A DNA stretch of 64,000 nucleotides from Flaccisagitta enflata (GCA_965153355.1 OZ231128.1:31868001-31932000), one strand, 5' to 3'; positions 34,462 through 47,385 are shown, counted from the first letter of the stretch. Numbers and translations are program-made. The notes: generated from the sequence alone by a model not told the origin.

Positions 34462-35095
34462 ACACATGCGCCACATTTAGGCGGAGTATGTGGGAACATA
34501 CCATAGTAAATATTACTCCAGTACCATGAAACTTGAACTGTAGATAGCTTTTTAGTAGAATTTTCATTCAGTGTTATGATTCAATCATGATTCAATTCAT
34601 AAATGAGGTTCAGCCAAGATGTAAGAATTTCAATATGTAAATGTTGCTTATTTTTCCCGCTTTGTTATCAATTGAAATTGATCATCTTTAATCGACTTTT
34701 ACAGGACCGTGAGTAACAGAGAGTGATCAAAATTGACCAACAATCATGAACATGAGTATTTCTCAATGAATGGATTGAATAATGCATAGTTTTTGGCCCC
34801 TAAGACAAAGAACAGACAAAGAACAGACAAAACAAAAACAGACAAAGAACGGAAAAAAAAAACAAAAAAACAGAAATTCAGTTTTTAAATCCAGCTCATG
34901 CGGCATTGATTACAAAACACCATTTCTTACAGTCATAGGACATCTTTATGATATTGTTAAAGCCTATGGTGACCTAAATTTAGGTGATATACTTCCTCCA
35001 TTTGATTATGGAGGTTTTCTTTTGCTTTCTATGACAATCATAAGACTCAATCCTCACTTAGAAGATCATTTTCCGCCTAAATGTGACGCATGTGT
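34462..35095. mobile_element. 634 bp TA-flanked inverted-repeat element at the inner arm edge
   Basis: Left end ACACATGCGCCACATTTAGG(CGGA) and right end (TCCG)CCTAAATGTGACGCATGTGT match at 23 of 24 positions. TA stands on both sides (34460-34461, 35096-35097). A frame (34782-35135) crosses the interior and the right end; its middle has ordinary composition but no motif I know. The element stops 28 bp before the right arm begins, and the gap is a family B head scrap (GTCGCAAAAGCGTTA). Confidence 0.7.
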
Positions 35096-35290
35096 TAGTC
35101 GCAAAAGCGTTATATGCAGGGGGGAACCACTCTAGTCCGAATCCAATTCTCAAAATGAGGCCAGTAAAGTCTCTATCCACTTAAGTCAGAATCGGACTTC
35201 AGTGGTTTGGTAACTCAACTACCCATTCGGTCTAGAGTGGTTCTCCCAGTTACTTCAGATCGGACTGGAGTGGGGTATCTTCTTACTACA

Positions 35291-35868
<578 letters not shown>

Positions 35869-36002
35869 ATGCTGTTCCTTCAATTGCGTTTGATGAGGCT
35901 GACTACGATGTATCTGATGATTGAAAATATTGATGATAGAGGCGTCCATCCATCTGTAAGTCGCTCTGTAAACAATGTTTTACTTTTCAATATTCCTGGT
36001 CA

Positions 36003-36150
36003 TATGACGACATCGACGACGACGACGACAACAACGAGAACGACAATGACAACCACAACGACGACCACGATCATGATCATGATAATGACGATGATGACGA
36101 TGACGATGATGATGATGATGATGATGATTGTGATGATGATGATGATGATA

Positions 36151-36191
<41 letters not shown>

Positions 36192-36345
36192 AATGATGAT
36201 GATGATGATGATGATAATGATGATGATAATGATGATGATGACTTGTACTATCTTGACAATGAAAAAAAGCCGCGTTAGATGTATGTGAAAACAAAGGTTA
36301 TCGGCCCTTTCGGGGCGCTGCCTAAAACATTTTTGTCACTTTTTG
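36003..36345. repeat. (GAT)n microsatellite and family B scrap
   Basis: Mirror of 24647-24975: GAC/GAT-rich repeats to about 36240, then the lone family B terminus GGCCCTTTCGGGGCGCTGCC at 36303-36322. Confidence 0.95.
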
Positions 36346-36704
36346 ACATCCAAGCGAAAAACCAAAAACAAAATCTTTGACCATTTTTAAGCTCCATGAA
36401 AAATCTTTCAAATGGCCCTATGCTGGTCGTCCTAGTTTTTTTTCTTTCGTTGTGACAGTAACTTCCACCATCTTGGGACACGACTTAAATGAAAGATCTT
36501 TTGAAGAGCTTTCAAAATTTCACGGATTTTCCTTGGGTTCTCTTGCATTAAGTTGGTTAAAATATGTAGGTTTAAAAATCCGCCATTTTTTTTCGCCAAG
36601 GTTAGGTTGTAAGAAAATTCGTGATAAGATTCTAATATTATTACTTTGACACGAACTCATAACAACTCAAAAACGCCGAAAAAGTGAAAAGGAGACTAAC
36701 CGAC

Positions 36705-36790
36705 CAACCGACCAACGGATCGACGAACCGACATAGCCGGGTGTAGAGTCGCGTAGCACGCGAAAAAGATTACGGCAGAACATCATCGTG

Positions 36791-36879
<89 letters not shown>

Positions 36880-37320
36880 CGTAGGAAGGTACATTGAAAA
36901 AAGACCGGATTCACGGCCCCAGTCATGGACGGTTGGGCGTGAGCAGTAATGCGAAAATCTCTCGCAATTCAAAAATGTTATGGACCGACGGAGGGACAGA
37001 CATACCGACAGAGGGGCCAACGGATGGACTGACCGACACAGCAAGTGTAGAGTCGCGTGTCCGCGTATAAATAGGGTCGAGTTGTCAAAAAGGCTCTCCA
37101 CTACAGCATGTTTCCTTGACGATAAAAACATGACATAGGTCCATAGGTATCGTGAAATTTTGAATGACACGAAATTGGCTTAAATAATGATTCTTGTGTC
37201 CGGTGGCCCCTGCCCAGCCGCACTACTGCCCCGCCACCAACACTACCCCTGCCCAACCGCATTACTGCCTCTGCCCACCCGTAAGCGACTACTTATTGGC
37301 CGTGTCCGGCCTTGTTTTCT
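36705..37320. mobile_element. Family A pieces and (GT)n, mirror of 23675-24318
   Basis: A '+' partial family A (36705-36765), (GT)n at 36793-36877, a '+' family A at about 36903-37080 and a '-' partial copy at 37200-37318. The sequence between the (GT)n and the first copy is slightly rearranged relative to the left arm. Confidence 0.75.
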
Positions 37321-37335
37321 TCAATGTCATAGAAA

Positions 37336-37782
37336 CAAGCCCGACCGGGCAAAGATGCGTCCGGACTGTGTCTCTGCGTGTATAGATCATGTGACATATA
37401 CGGAGAGACAGATGGACGAACAGACGGATGAAACGACTGAGTAATAGAGGAGGCTCTCAAAATATGTTGGTTGATCATTTGTTTCAGTGTAGGATCTCAC
37501 CGTGGCCAAAAACAGCCGAGAAACGCGGTTTTTGCACAGGCGTAACGGACCGACCGACGGACCGACCGACGGACGGACCGACGGACGGACGGACGGACGG
37601 ACGGACAAACCCTCCTATAGAGATGCGAGGACGCATCTAAAAAGCCGAAAAACTTGGTTTTTGCACAGGCGTAACGGACCGACGGACCGACGGACGGACG
37701 GACGGACGGACCGACGGACGGACCGACGGACGGACGGACGGACAAACCCTCTTATAGAGATGCGAGGACGCATCTAAAAACA
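37336..37782 (+). mobile_element. Family A2 with duplicated head, mirror of 23211-23655
   Basis: Tail hairpin GCCCGACCGGGC near 37340, then GATGCGTCCGGAC. Two heads end at about 37645 and 37782 (GATGCGAGGACGCATCTAAA). Confidence 0.75.
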
Positions 37783-37934
37783 CACAAACGAATGCATTGC
37801 AAGCGAACAGGCAGACAGATGAATATGAATTTTACTTGATCTGTTTTTTTTTTTTTAGCCATGGACTAGCGATTCTTTCAGAGGCTTTGTCCATCCGTCG
37901 GTCAGCTTGTGAAGATAGAGTAAAAAGTTTTGAT

Positions 37935-38395
37935 AGTCGCAAAAGCGTTAGATAGTCAGCGGTACCCGTGCACTGCCTGAGTAGGTTGTGCTTGAAGTTG
38001 AAGGGATGCAGGGCAGCGGCCCCGAAGGGGTCGATGACCTATGCTTTCACACTTAGGGGAAATATTTTCTTCTCCTCCTCCTCCGCCCCCCTCAAATCCC
38101 AATCTCAAGGCCAATATCCTAGCCTCGAGGCCAAAATCCTAGCCTTGAGGCCCAAGTCCTAGCCTCGAGGCCAAAATCCTAGCCTCGAGGCCAAAATCCT
38201 AGCCTCGAGGCCAAAACCCTAGCCTTGAGGCCAAAATCCTAGCCACGGGGCCTCTGGGCTGAGATCTAGGCCTATGGCTGGGATTTGGACCTCGAGACTG
38301 AGATTTGGGACTTAAGGCTGGGATCTGGGCCTCCATGCTAGGATCTTGGCCTCAAGGCTAGGATTTGGGCCTCGAGGCTAGGATTTTGGCCCCCA
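37935..38395 (+). mobile_element. Family B, mirror of 22598-23062
   Basis: Head AGTCGCAAAAGCGTTAGATA, GGTACCCGTGCACTGCC, terminal repeat (38011-38060) and an array that reverses orientation near 38250. The second terminal repeat is missing here too, so the truncation predates the duplication. Confidence 0.75.
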
Positions 38396-38996
38396 CATCA
38401 GATTTTTAGAACCGCTTGGTTTAAACTAGGAGAACTGCCACTTTTTCTGCGGTTTCTAGTGGTTCAGTCCATGCATAATCCATGGCAAAAAACAGCAAAA
38501 TCATTCCAGTAGCTCATTTTTGTAAATTTCCATTTTTTTCTGGGTGGTTGGTACAGGTCATCAAATTTTCCCTTTTTTTGACCTCCTCCATTGTTTTGCT
38601 TGTAACTTTTGAACAAATTGAGCTAGAAATGCCAGATTGGGCCCATTTTAAAGATCTCTTCAAGATCTTTCCAACCGGCACCAATTTTTTGCAAATCCGT
38701 TGAAAAACAACCAAGATAAAAGCTGTCAAACATGAGCAAGATTATGGAGATTTTGGACGATTTTCCAGATCCTCATCTATTTCCTTCTACTTTCACAGTT
38801 TCACTTGTTTTGCTCATAACTTTTGAACGGATAAAGCTAGAAATGCCAGATTGGTCCCATTTTAAAGATCTTTTCAATATCTTTAAAACCGTCACCAATT
38901 TCATGTCAATCGCTTGAAAAACAACCAATTTATGGGCTGTCAAACATAGACACTTTCATGGGAATTTTGGAGGATTTTCCTATCTTCTTTTTTGTT
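38396..38996 (+). repeat. Family C, mirror of copy 2
   Basis: Same 214 bp dimer organisation, near identical to 22012-22597 in reverse. Confidence 0.85.
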
Positions 38997-40265
38997 TGAC
39001 CATCCAATCATCCCACTAATGAGGACTAATCTGAGGCTTGCGATGTTTAACTGGAAGACTGGTAGCACTGATTCAATGCCGGTGACAATTAATTTGAGGT
39101 TAAAGAGGGCAGGTTAAGATGAGGAAAAGACTATGTAGGGATGGATTTGAAAATTGAAAGGCCAGTTCGCTGTCTGAGAGAGCCAGTTTGAGGCCTGAAG
39201 AGAATTAGGGGGCAATTATACAGCCTGAGTGGGCTGCTTTGAGACCTGTGAGGGCTGGTAAGGCTGGCAAGGGCTGATTTGAGTCCTGCAAGGGCAGATT
39301 TGAGGTTTGGAAAGGCCCTAAAGGTGACAAAGTCTTGTAGAATACAGGGGTTTGAAGGCTTCTTACGGCTATATGTAGGTCTGATGAGGAAGATTTGAGG
39401 CCAGAGTGAGCCTAATATAGGACCTGAATAGGCTAAATTGTGGGCTAGGAGGCTAATCTAAGGCCAGAAAGTTTCAAAAGCTTCAGATGGTTGGCAGTCC
39501 CTATTGCCCCAAAGCTGATGATTGAGTCATGAGATGGTGGGAAGGGAAGGGACTTCAAATGGACTGCAGATCTATATTTGGGTTCATAGAAGATGATAGG
39601 GTTGAGATGAAGGCTTTTGGGTAAGAATCCGAGCCAACAAAATTCATAATTGTGCAAAGCAGGGCAATGGAATTACATATTGTCCATGGCCGACTGATAA
39701 AACCCCCAATTTGTTCCAGTGAGTATAAATTCTGGCTTTTGGGCAGTAGCCAAAAGGATTAAAAATCATGTAGAATATTTGAGGCTTTTGTTTGTTGTTC
39801 CCTAAAATATTTTTTTTTGGGGGGGGGGGGGGCAGCGGCAAAAAAGAAATCAGGGACTTTTGTTCAGTTGTTCGTTTGTTTGTTCGTTCATTTGTACATT
39901 TGTGCATGCATTTGTTTGTATATGCGTCCCACCTTTTCCCCGCTATTTCTTTTCTATCAATTTGCCATACTATTCAATAGGAATTCCATATTTTTCCATT
40001 TTTTTTTTCAATATCCCCGTAGGGTGGTTGGTGGGTGGTCGGTTGGTTTTGATACACAATGATGGTGTTTTAGGTGGGTAAGGTGGTAGGGTGGGTGCTT
40101 CGATGGTTTTAGGTGGGTTAGGTGGTTGGTAGGGGGTTGGTTGATTTTGATCTTGGTTGTTGGTTCTTCAATGGGTATAGGGTAAAAAATGCCTGATTTG
40201 GGGTCTAAGAAGCCTGTTTTAGTGTCAGAGAGACTTTTTTTGGGTAAAGAAAGCCTTTTTTGGGG
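38997..40265. mobile_element. Decayed family B-like cluster, mirror of 20735-21990
   Basis: Same scraps in reverse: AGGCCAGTTCGCTGTCTGAG-type array units, head-like GCAGGGCAATGG (39659), CTTTTGGGCAGTAGCC (39737), and a G-run with GGCAGCGGCAAAAAAG (39830). Confidence 0.55.
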
Positions 40266-40281
40266 TCAAGAAAGCCTTTTT

Positions 40282-40449
40282 TAGTCACGGACTAGCGACT
40301 CTATAACAGGCTTTGTCCGTCCGTTGGTTGGTTGGTCGGTTGGTTGGTCGGTTGGTCCGTGGTGATCGAGTCGAAAAGTGGGGAAACACGCATTTCCGCC
40401 CCTGCCCACCCGTCCGCGACTGGTATTGGCCGTGTATCCGGCCTTGTTG
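40282..40449 (-). mobile_element. Family A, mirror of 20571-20734
   Basis: TTTTTAGTCACGGACTAGCG head, GGTTGGTTGGTCGG microsatellite, GCCCCTGCCCACCCGTCCGC, GACTGG, GGCCGTGTATCCGGCC. This copy keeps a complete subterminal motif; the left-arm copy has lost several bases there. Confidence 0.9.
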
Positions 40450-40689
40450 GAGTCTTTGAGCACTAATTGAAAGGCACGCTCTCGGATTTGGGCAGAGAGG
40501 CATGATGTGAGGCTTGGGGTAGGGAGATGGATGGATACTTCAGAAAAAACAATGTGGAATTATAGGTTAAAGAACCCCCCAGGATCACTGCCCAAAAGGG
40601 CCTAAAGGGTACAAATTATCAGAAAGAAACAAATTATCATATGGAAGAACACACAAAAGCCTCGTTTATTCCATAAGACTTTATCCTCT

Positions 40690-42006
40690 TTAGATTCTAA
40701 TCAGTCGCCCAAGGGTGATCAGCAATAACCATTGCCTTGTTCTGCAAGATTGTGAATTTCAGTGGCTTTATATCTTATCCAAAAGCCCATTTGGAACCCT
40801 ACCCCTTCCACCATCTCATAACTCAATTGCTAATTTTGGGGCATTTTGTACTGCTGATTATCTGAAACTTTTGAAACTTCATGACCTCAATTTAGCCTCT
40901 CAGGCTCGAACTTAGCCCACTCAAGCCCTAAATCAGGCCCAATCAGGCCTCAAATCCACCCCATCAGACCTCCCACCAGCTACCAGCCCTATAAAGCCCA
41001 AGGACCCCTGTATTCTCCAAGACTTTGTCACCTTCAAGGCCCTTCCAAACCTCAAATCTGCCCCTGCTGGGCTCAAATCTGCCCTTACCAGCCTTGTCAG
41101 TCTTCCCAGGTCTCATATCAGTTGACTCAGGCTGTAAATCTGCCCCCTCAGTCCTTTGAGGCCTTAAATTGGCCCTCTTCAACCACTAACTGGCCCAATA
41201 ATGTCCATCCATCCCCATCCATCCATCCATCCCCACAGTCCTCAGAAGCAGAAGAACTCCTATATTATTCACACTGTTGTCTTTTTCAAGCTTTTTGGAC
41301 AGCGAGCCTAAAGAGCCAATCTCCTGTACAACACAGGAAGGAATTTCCAGACGTCTTTCCTCCATCCATATTTCCATCCATATTTCCATCCATCTGTCTG
41401 TCTGTCTGTCTATCCATCTGTCAGTCCATCCGTCCTTATTTCCATCTGTGTCCATCCACCCTTCCCCCACCCTGGGTTGAACATCAAGGCCGCAAATTAG
41501 CCCTCCATGCTTCAAGTAAGCCCTCCAGGTTTTAAATAAGCCCTCAAGGCATCAAATCAGCCCCCCCATGCCTCAAATTTGCCCTCCAGACCTCATATCT
41601 GCTCTCAAACCCTAAATTCTGTGCCTTCAGTGGCCTAAATCAGTCATCTATGGCTAAAAATGTGTCCCCTCAGGATGTCTGGAAATTCATCCCTGTGTTC
41701 TACAGGACATCGACCTTTTTGAGACGCTGCCCTGCTCTCACTCCACTTTTTAACTGGATCACTCCAAGCAGGGCATCGAGTACCGCTGACCATGTGCGAT
41801 GACTAGTTCACACCATAACCTACCTTCTTTTACCTGAAATAAATTGTCTCATGAATTGAATCAGCTCTACCAGCCTTTACGTTAGCCATCCTAAGCCTGA
41901 AATAAGTCCTCATTGGTTGGATGAATGGATGGACGAACCATAGTCCCCTCGCATTTTGCAGGACTTTGTCCTCTATAGGATTGCTACCCTGCTTTCAAGG
42001 GCTGAC
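40690..42006. mobile_element. Decayed family B cluster, mirror of 19013-20330
   Basis: A head CAGTCGCCCAAGGG at 40703, array-like sequence, then the fairly complete reverse element 41287-41805 (AGCCAATCTCCTGTACAACA ... TCGATGT... GCTGACCATGTGCGATGACT, quoted in parts). Confidence 0.6.
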
Positions 42007-42124
42007 TACCATCTTGCTCAAAAATATTGTCTCAGTAATAAAAAAAAGTTATTCATTATTGTTAATTTTTATATCTAATCATATTTTTTGGTACAGATAT
42101 TTAGTATAGGCTCATATGGTACTA

Positions 42125-42891
42125 CAGGGAGTACCACGCCAAACAGGACAAAAGAAAACGATGTATCTTTGCTTCTAGAAATGGTAGAATGATTCTGTAA
42201 ACAGGTTCAGAAAGCTCTTAAAAAACGATTTTTATATCTGTATTTTGCCAAAGGCTCATTAAGAAAACTGAATCCCTTTGTATTGTTTAAAGCAAAGTAT
42301 AGTTTTTACTTTTAGTTTTTGCTTGTTTTGTTGTATATTGACAAGCATCTTTTTATCCTACTCTCATTTCCAAACAAATGGTGCTACAATCCTGGCAATG
42401 GTCTTGAATTAAAGATATTGTGAGGTAGAATCATACCTCTGCAAAAAATGAGAAAATTGTACAATATTGGTTAGGTCCAGAGACTTTTTTGTAAGTTTCA
42501 TTACAAAAAAGTTTTATGTGCATCGATAAAAATTTCAATAACTATATTGAATGATACAATTTTGACAAAGGTCATGAGGGAATCCCAATCTTCAGTGTCC
42601 TAGCGTAACTGACAAACATTTCTGACCATTTTTTGTCATCTATATATGAATATGACTTGAAAAATCTAAGGAAAAACCTTGAATTTTGATAGAAATTAGC
42701 ATTTTTTGCTAAAAAAAGGCATTTTTTCATGGTTTTGCTGAGGATATATGTTAACCATGACTAGCAAAAGTCTGTATCATTCAAAAATCGTCTGAAGTTA
42801 TCTTTTAGAAACAGTTTTCAGAAATGATTTTGCACTTCTAGAAGCAAAAATACATCGTTTTCTTTTGTCCTGTTTGATGTGATACACCCTG
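42125..42891. mobile_element. 767 bp Tc1/mariner-type MITE present only in the right arm
   Basis: Ends CAGGGAGTACCACGCC and GGTGTATCAC-type (reverse complement of GTGATACACCCTG), then about 40 bp of nearly identical inverted sequence (AAACAGGACAAAAGAAAACG, ATGTAT, TTTGCTTCTAGAA). Weaker inverted similarity continues to about 120 bp. TA is duplicated (42123-42124, 42892-42893). The left arm at about 18893-18902 has the exact empty site GGTAC-TA-AATATTC in reverse. It has no transposase frame. Confidence 0.92.
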
Positions 42892-43106
42892 TAAATATTC
42901 TTTGTATTCATTTAGGAAACATAGATGAAGGGTTTTCAAACAATTTTGTGGAAAGAGTCCATTGACTTTTCTCGCAATTTTTTTCTGAGGCACTTTCAGA
43001 CTAATGTTTATTCATTTTGATATAAAATCCAAATGGTTTGAACTAGAAAAATCTAGTTGGCAGCATTTAACAGATTTTTTGAAGCTCTTTCTTATGGTCA
43101 CCGGTT

Positions 43107-43249
43107 TTTAGTTGCGGACACGCAACTCTATAAGAGGCTTTGTCCGTCCGTCGGTCGGTCGGTCACGCTCAAGTTGAAAAGTGGGAAAAACGCGCATTTC
43201 CGCCCCTGCCCACCCGTCCGCAACTGGTGGCCGTGTATCCGGCCTTGTT
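43107..43249 (-). mobile_element. Family A, AAC variant, mirror of 18551-18685
   Basis: Head GTTGCGGACACGCAAC, GTCCGTCGGTCGGTCGG, GCCCCTGCCCACCC, tail GTCCGCAAC, GGCCGTGTATCCGGCC, TTGTTA. Head and tail are exactly complementary over 9 nt. Confidence 0.9.
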
Positions 43250-43739
43250 ATATGGTTTTTTAATGATAAGTGGAGAAAAAGTGAATATAAATCGGTTTAT
43301 ATTTTTTTCTCATTTTTTTTGCAAATTTATTGCCTCTTGTTGATGTCAACATTTTCACTCTTTTGGCTCTAAAATCTAAACAAATTGAGCCACTGAGCTC
43401 TGCTTGGCGGCATTTTAAAGATTTTTACTTGCTCTTTCTAAAAGTCAGAGATTTTGATATAGTTTTTAAGTAGTTTAGTTACAAATAAACCATACCGGTG
43501 AGACGATATTTTTGAGCAAGATGGTACACTTGAGAAACCCATAACTCATACATGGTATGAGTCATTGCCCAAGGGTAATTCCCATCTTGTTCCATTGAAG
43601 ATTGCTCATATTTCACAATCTCCCTAAAAGATGGACTGACAGGTGGGCAGACTAACCATTGGATAAACCAACATACTGGCCCACAGACATAACTTCTCAA
43701 AGAGATGTCAGGATTGATCACAAAACAGGATAAGACCAT

Positions 43740-44341
43740 GAAAAAAGAAGATAGGAAAATCCTCCAAAATTCCCATGAAAGTGTCTATGTTTGACAGCCC
43801 ATAAATTGGTTGTTTTTCAAGCGATTGACATGAAATTGGTGACGGTTTTAAAGATATTGAAAAGATCTTTAAAATGGGACCAATCTGGCATTTCTAGCTT
43901 TATCCGTTCAAAAGTTATGAGCAAAACAAATGAAACTGTGAAAGTAGAAGGAAATAGATAATGATCTGGAAAATCGTCCAAAATCTCCATAATCTTGCTC
44001 ATGTTTGACAGCTTTTAACTTGGTTGTTTTTCAACAGTTTTGCAAAAAATTGGTGCCGGTTGGAAAGATCTTGAAGAGATCTTTAAAATGGGCCCAATCT
44101 GGCATTTCTAGCTCAATTTGTTCAAAAGTTACAAGCAAAACAATGGAGGAGGTCAAAAAAAGGGAAAATTTGATGACCTGTACCAACCACCCAGAAAAAA
44201 ATGGAAATTTACAAAAATGAGCTACTGGAATGATTTTGCTGTTTTTTGCCATGGATTATGCATGGACTGAACCACTAGAAACCGCAGAAAAAGTGGCAGT
44301 TCTCCTAGTTTAAACCAAGCGGTTCTAAAAATCTGATGTGC
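43740..44341 (-). repeat. Family C, mirror of copy 1
   Basis: Near identical to 17461-18061 in reverse. It ends GGTTCTAAAAATCTGATGTG at 44340. Confidence 0.85.
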
Positions 44342-44427
44342 CCCGAGGCTAAGATTTTGGTCTTGAGGCTAGGATTTGGGCCTCGAGGCTAGGTCATCGA
44401 CAACAACAGCAACAACAACAACAACAA

Positions 44428-44480
<53 letters not shown>
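44342..44480. repeat. Family B scrap and (AAC)n microsatellite
   Basis: About three array units then CAACAACAGC/AAC repeats at 44400-44480, mirror of 17312-17460. Confidence 0.9.
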
Positions 44481-44481
<1 letters not shown>

Positions 44482-44689
44482 GAAGCGGCCATTATGCATA
44501 ACACAGATTCGTCAGGTAAGCAATATTAGAAAATCTAAATGAATTTTTGCATTTTTATTTCATACCAAATCATGTTTTCGTGGAACACGTTATGGCGAAT
44601 GCCACTAGTTTGCTTTCTTTTTTATTCATTTTCATTTTTTTTCCAACATCCATTCTGAGTTTTACCCAAAACATCGATGCTTACCAGCA

Positions 44690-45485
44690 AGCCCGGCCGG
44701 GTAACGATGCGTCCTGACTGTGTCCTTGCGTGCATTGACTTTGGCGATAGACCAAAGAGTGTTTGATTGGGTACACACTATCTTCACAATAGAAATCTGT
44801 ACACTTTGAAAATAAGGTCATTTATTGAAGTGAAAATGGATACAAATCGATTGTGGAGCCATTTGTCTGGGAAGTGTTTTGAAGCGCTTTTTGAGGTATT
44901 TTGGGGTGATGGCCTTCCAGACCATTCTCGCCGCTTTTTTGATCCCCTTTCTTTGCTACATTTAGACTTATAGCTCCAGAAAGACTCAACAAATCATTGA
45001 AAAATTGGTGACATAAATGAAGCTCTTCGAATTTGCAAGCAGTCTACGCAAACCGCATCTGTCTAGCTCAATGCATATAGAAGTAATTCAATAAGGAGTA
45101 AAATTATATCATTTGAAGATAGTGTAAAAATAGTTCATACGAAATTGAAATATTTCACTCAAAGTTGAATAACTTTTGAAAGCATTGAGTTAGAGAGCTG
45201 CTGTTTACATAGATCGCTTGAAAATTTGAAGGGCTTTAATATGGCCACCAGTTTTTTTAAAGATCGGGCTAATATAACCAAAGATATTAGTTAAAACATG
45301 TATAAAGATTTCTATTGTAAAGATAGTAACATCGCTGTGGTTGAAAAGTGCTGAAAACTTCAATTTCTAAGGAAGTGTAACAGACAGACGGACAGACAAA
45401 TGGACCTAGGGACTGACGGACGGCACGACGGATGGACGGACAGACTCTCTCATAGAGATGCATTTCTGACGGACGCATCTAAAAA
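44690..45485 (+). mobile_element. Family A2 long form, mirror of 16307-17112
   Basis: GCCCGGCCGGGTAACGATGC tail near 44691, the inverted 27 bp pair, a GGACAGAC microsatellite and GACGGACGCATCTAAAAA at the right. Base differences from the left copy are somewhat more frequent here than elsewhere in the arms. Confidence 0.7.
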
Positions 45486-45764
45486 TAGATCAGGCCAATA
45501 ACGGTTTTCGGTTGAAAAATTGGTTATGCTTTCTACTTTTTTTCCACAAGGCGGTAAGCATTTTTAGGGGCGCCAAAGTACCCAGGCTGTGTTTGCTGTT
45601 GGTTGGTCAAATGGTTGGTCAAAAACGCAAACGATTCACCCGGCGCACCTGATTGTCCTACTTGGACTTGTTTCTTTTTTCATATCTAAATTATCTAAAG
45701 CTTGAGTTGATTATTGCCCGTCACTTAGTTGACATTGCCTTAATCTGACTTGAGCTTGTTTTTT

Positions 45765-45915
45765 TATTCATCTTTTTCTTTTTCTTTTTCTTTTCCGTTT
45801 CCTCTTTCTCTTTCTTCGTTTTCATTTTTTTTTTTCGTTTCCTTTTTTTCTTTCTTCTTTTTCATCTTTTTTTTTCTTTTCCTTCTCCTTCTTTTTTTTG
45901 TTCTTTTTTCTTCCT
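45765..45915. repeat. Pyrimidine-rich tract
   Basis: TTTTTC/TTTC repeats, mirror of the purine tract 15896-16030. Confidence 0.85.
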
Positions 45916-45916
45916 T

Positions 45917-46424
45917 TTGGGCAGCGGCCCCGAAGGGGTCGATGACCTATGCTTTCACACATATGGGGGATTTTCTCCTTCTCCTTCTCCTCCTCCTTCT
46001 TCTTCGTCCCCCCCCTCAAATCCCAGTCTCAAGGCCCAAATTTTGGTCTCGAGGCCCAAATCCCAGTCTTGAGGCCCAAATCCCAGCCTCAAGGCCAAAA
46101 TCCTAGTCTCAAGGCCCAAATCCTAGCCTGGAGGCCCAGATTTCAGTCTTGAAGCCCAAATCTCAGCCTCAAGGTAAAAATCTCAGCCAAGAGGCACAGA
46201 TCCCAATCTTGGGCCCAAATCTCAGCCTCCAGGCTAGGATTTGGGCGTTGAGACTAGGATTTGGGCCTTGAGGCTGGGATTTGGGCCTCAAGACTGGGAA
46301 TGTGTGAAAGCATAGGTCATCGACCCCTTCGGGGCCGCTGCCCTGCTCCCCCCTCAACTTCAACCACAACCTACTTAGGCAGGGCACGGGTACCGCTGAC
46401 CATCTAACGCTTTTGCGACTATTT
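45917..46424 (-). mobile_element. Family B, mirror of 15314-15895, with the other terminus intact
   Basis: The left terminal repeat is intact (TTTTGGGCAGCGGCCCCGAA, GATGACCTATGC, 45916-45970). The array follows. The right terminal repeat starts abruptly at GAATGTGTGAAAGC (46298), lacking about 100 bp present in the left arm. The head GGTACCGCTGACCATC..GCGACTA ends the element. Confidence 0.8.
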
Positions 46425-46485
46425 TTCTTCGTCTTTCTTTGTCTTTGTCTTTGTCTTTCTCTTCGCCTTCTTCCCCTTCTCCTTT

Positions 46486-47376
46486 TTGGGCAGCGGCCCC
46501 GGAGGGGCCGATGACCTATGATTCCACATAGGGGAAATTTTCCGGTTTCCGTCCATCCGTCCGTCTGTCCCCCCCCCCCCGAGCCTAGAAAATAACCTCC
46601 TGGGCCTCAAAATAGGCCTTTCTGACCCCCAATCAGGCCTATCAGATCTAAAAACAGAGCTTCCAGACCCCAACCTAGGCCTCTCAGGACCTCAATCTGG
46701 CCTACTAGATCCCAAATCAAGCCTTCCAGACCTCAATTTAGGCCTCTCAGAGCCTCAATCAGGCCTGTCAGACCCCAAGTCAGGCTTTCCAGACCTCAAA
46801 TTAGGCCTCCTGAATCCTAACCAGGCCTCTAAGAACCCCAATCAGGCCTTTCAGATCTAAAATCAGGCCTTGACAGACCCCTTATCAGGCCTTTTGAGCC
46901 TCTGATCAGGCCATTCAGACCTCAAATCAGGCCTCTCAGACCCTAATTCAGGCATTTCAGTACTTAATTCAGTTCTCTCAGATCCAAATCTGGCCTTTCA
47001 AACCCAAAATCAGATCTTTGAGACCTCAAACTAGGCCTATCAGACCCACATCAGCCCTTCCCAGCCTACAAACAGGCCTCCAACCCTGAATTAGACCCAA
47101 GATCAGGCCTCTAACTTAGAGTCTAAGCTCCAAAACAAGCTTCTGAAACCTCTCAAACCTCAAATCAGGCATCTTAGACCTTAAATCAGGCAACTAAGAC
47201 CTCCAATCAGGCTATTTAGACCCAAATTTAGGTATTAAAGACCCAGCAATTATCCAGCATGGAATCATAGGTCATTGGCCCCTCCGGGGCCGCTGCCCCA
47301 CTCATCATCTAATAACAAAATAAACTAACATAGGGGCATCGGGTACCGCTGACCATGTAACGCTTTTGCGACTATT
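46486..47376 (-). mobile_element. Family B, mirror of 14361-15253
   Basis: Complete: TTTTTGGGCAGCGGCCCCGG, a GTCCATCCGTCCGTCTG microsatellite, CTCAGACCTCAAATCAGGCC-type units, the second terminal repeat near 47262-47300 and head ACGCTTTTGCGACTA. Confidence 0.85.
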
Positions 47377-47385
47377 CTTTTTCTT

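Larger units (their letters stand above)
42009..43524 (-). mobile_element. TA-flanked MITE, mirror of 18277-19012, carrying an extra insertion
   Basis: Ends CCATCTTGCTCAAAAATATT and AATATTTTTGAGCAAGATGG's partner at 43524. TA stands at 42007-42008 and 43525-43526. It is 780 bp longer than the left copy because of the nested element at 42125-42891 and a slightly fuller family A inside. Confidence 0.75.

Noticed and set aside
34782-35135. 117-codon frame as a transposase exon in the 634 bp element
   Set aside because: The first third is microsatellite-like CAGACAAAGAAC translation, the last part reads through the inverted terminus into flanking DNA, and the middle shows no catalytic motif.
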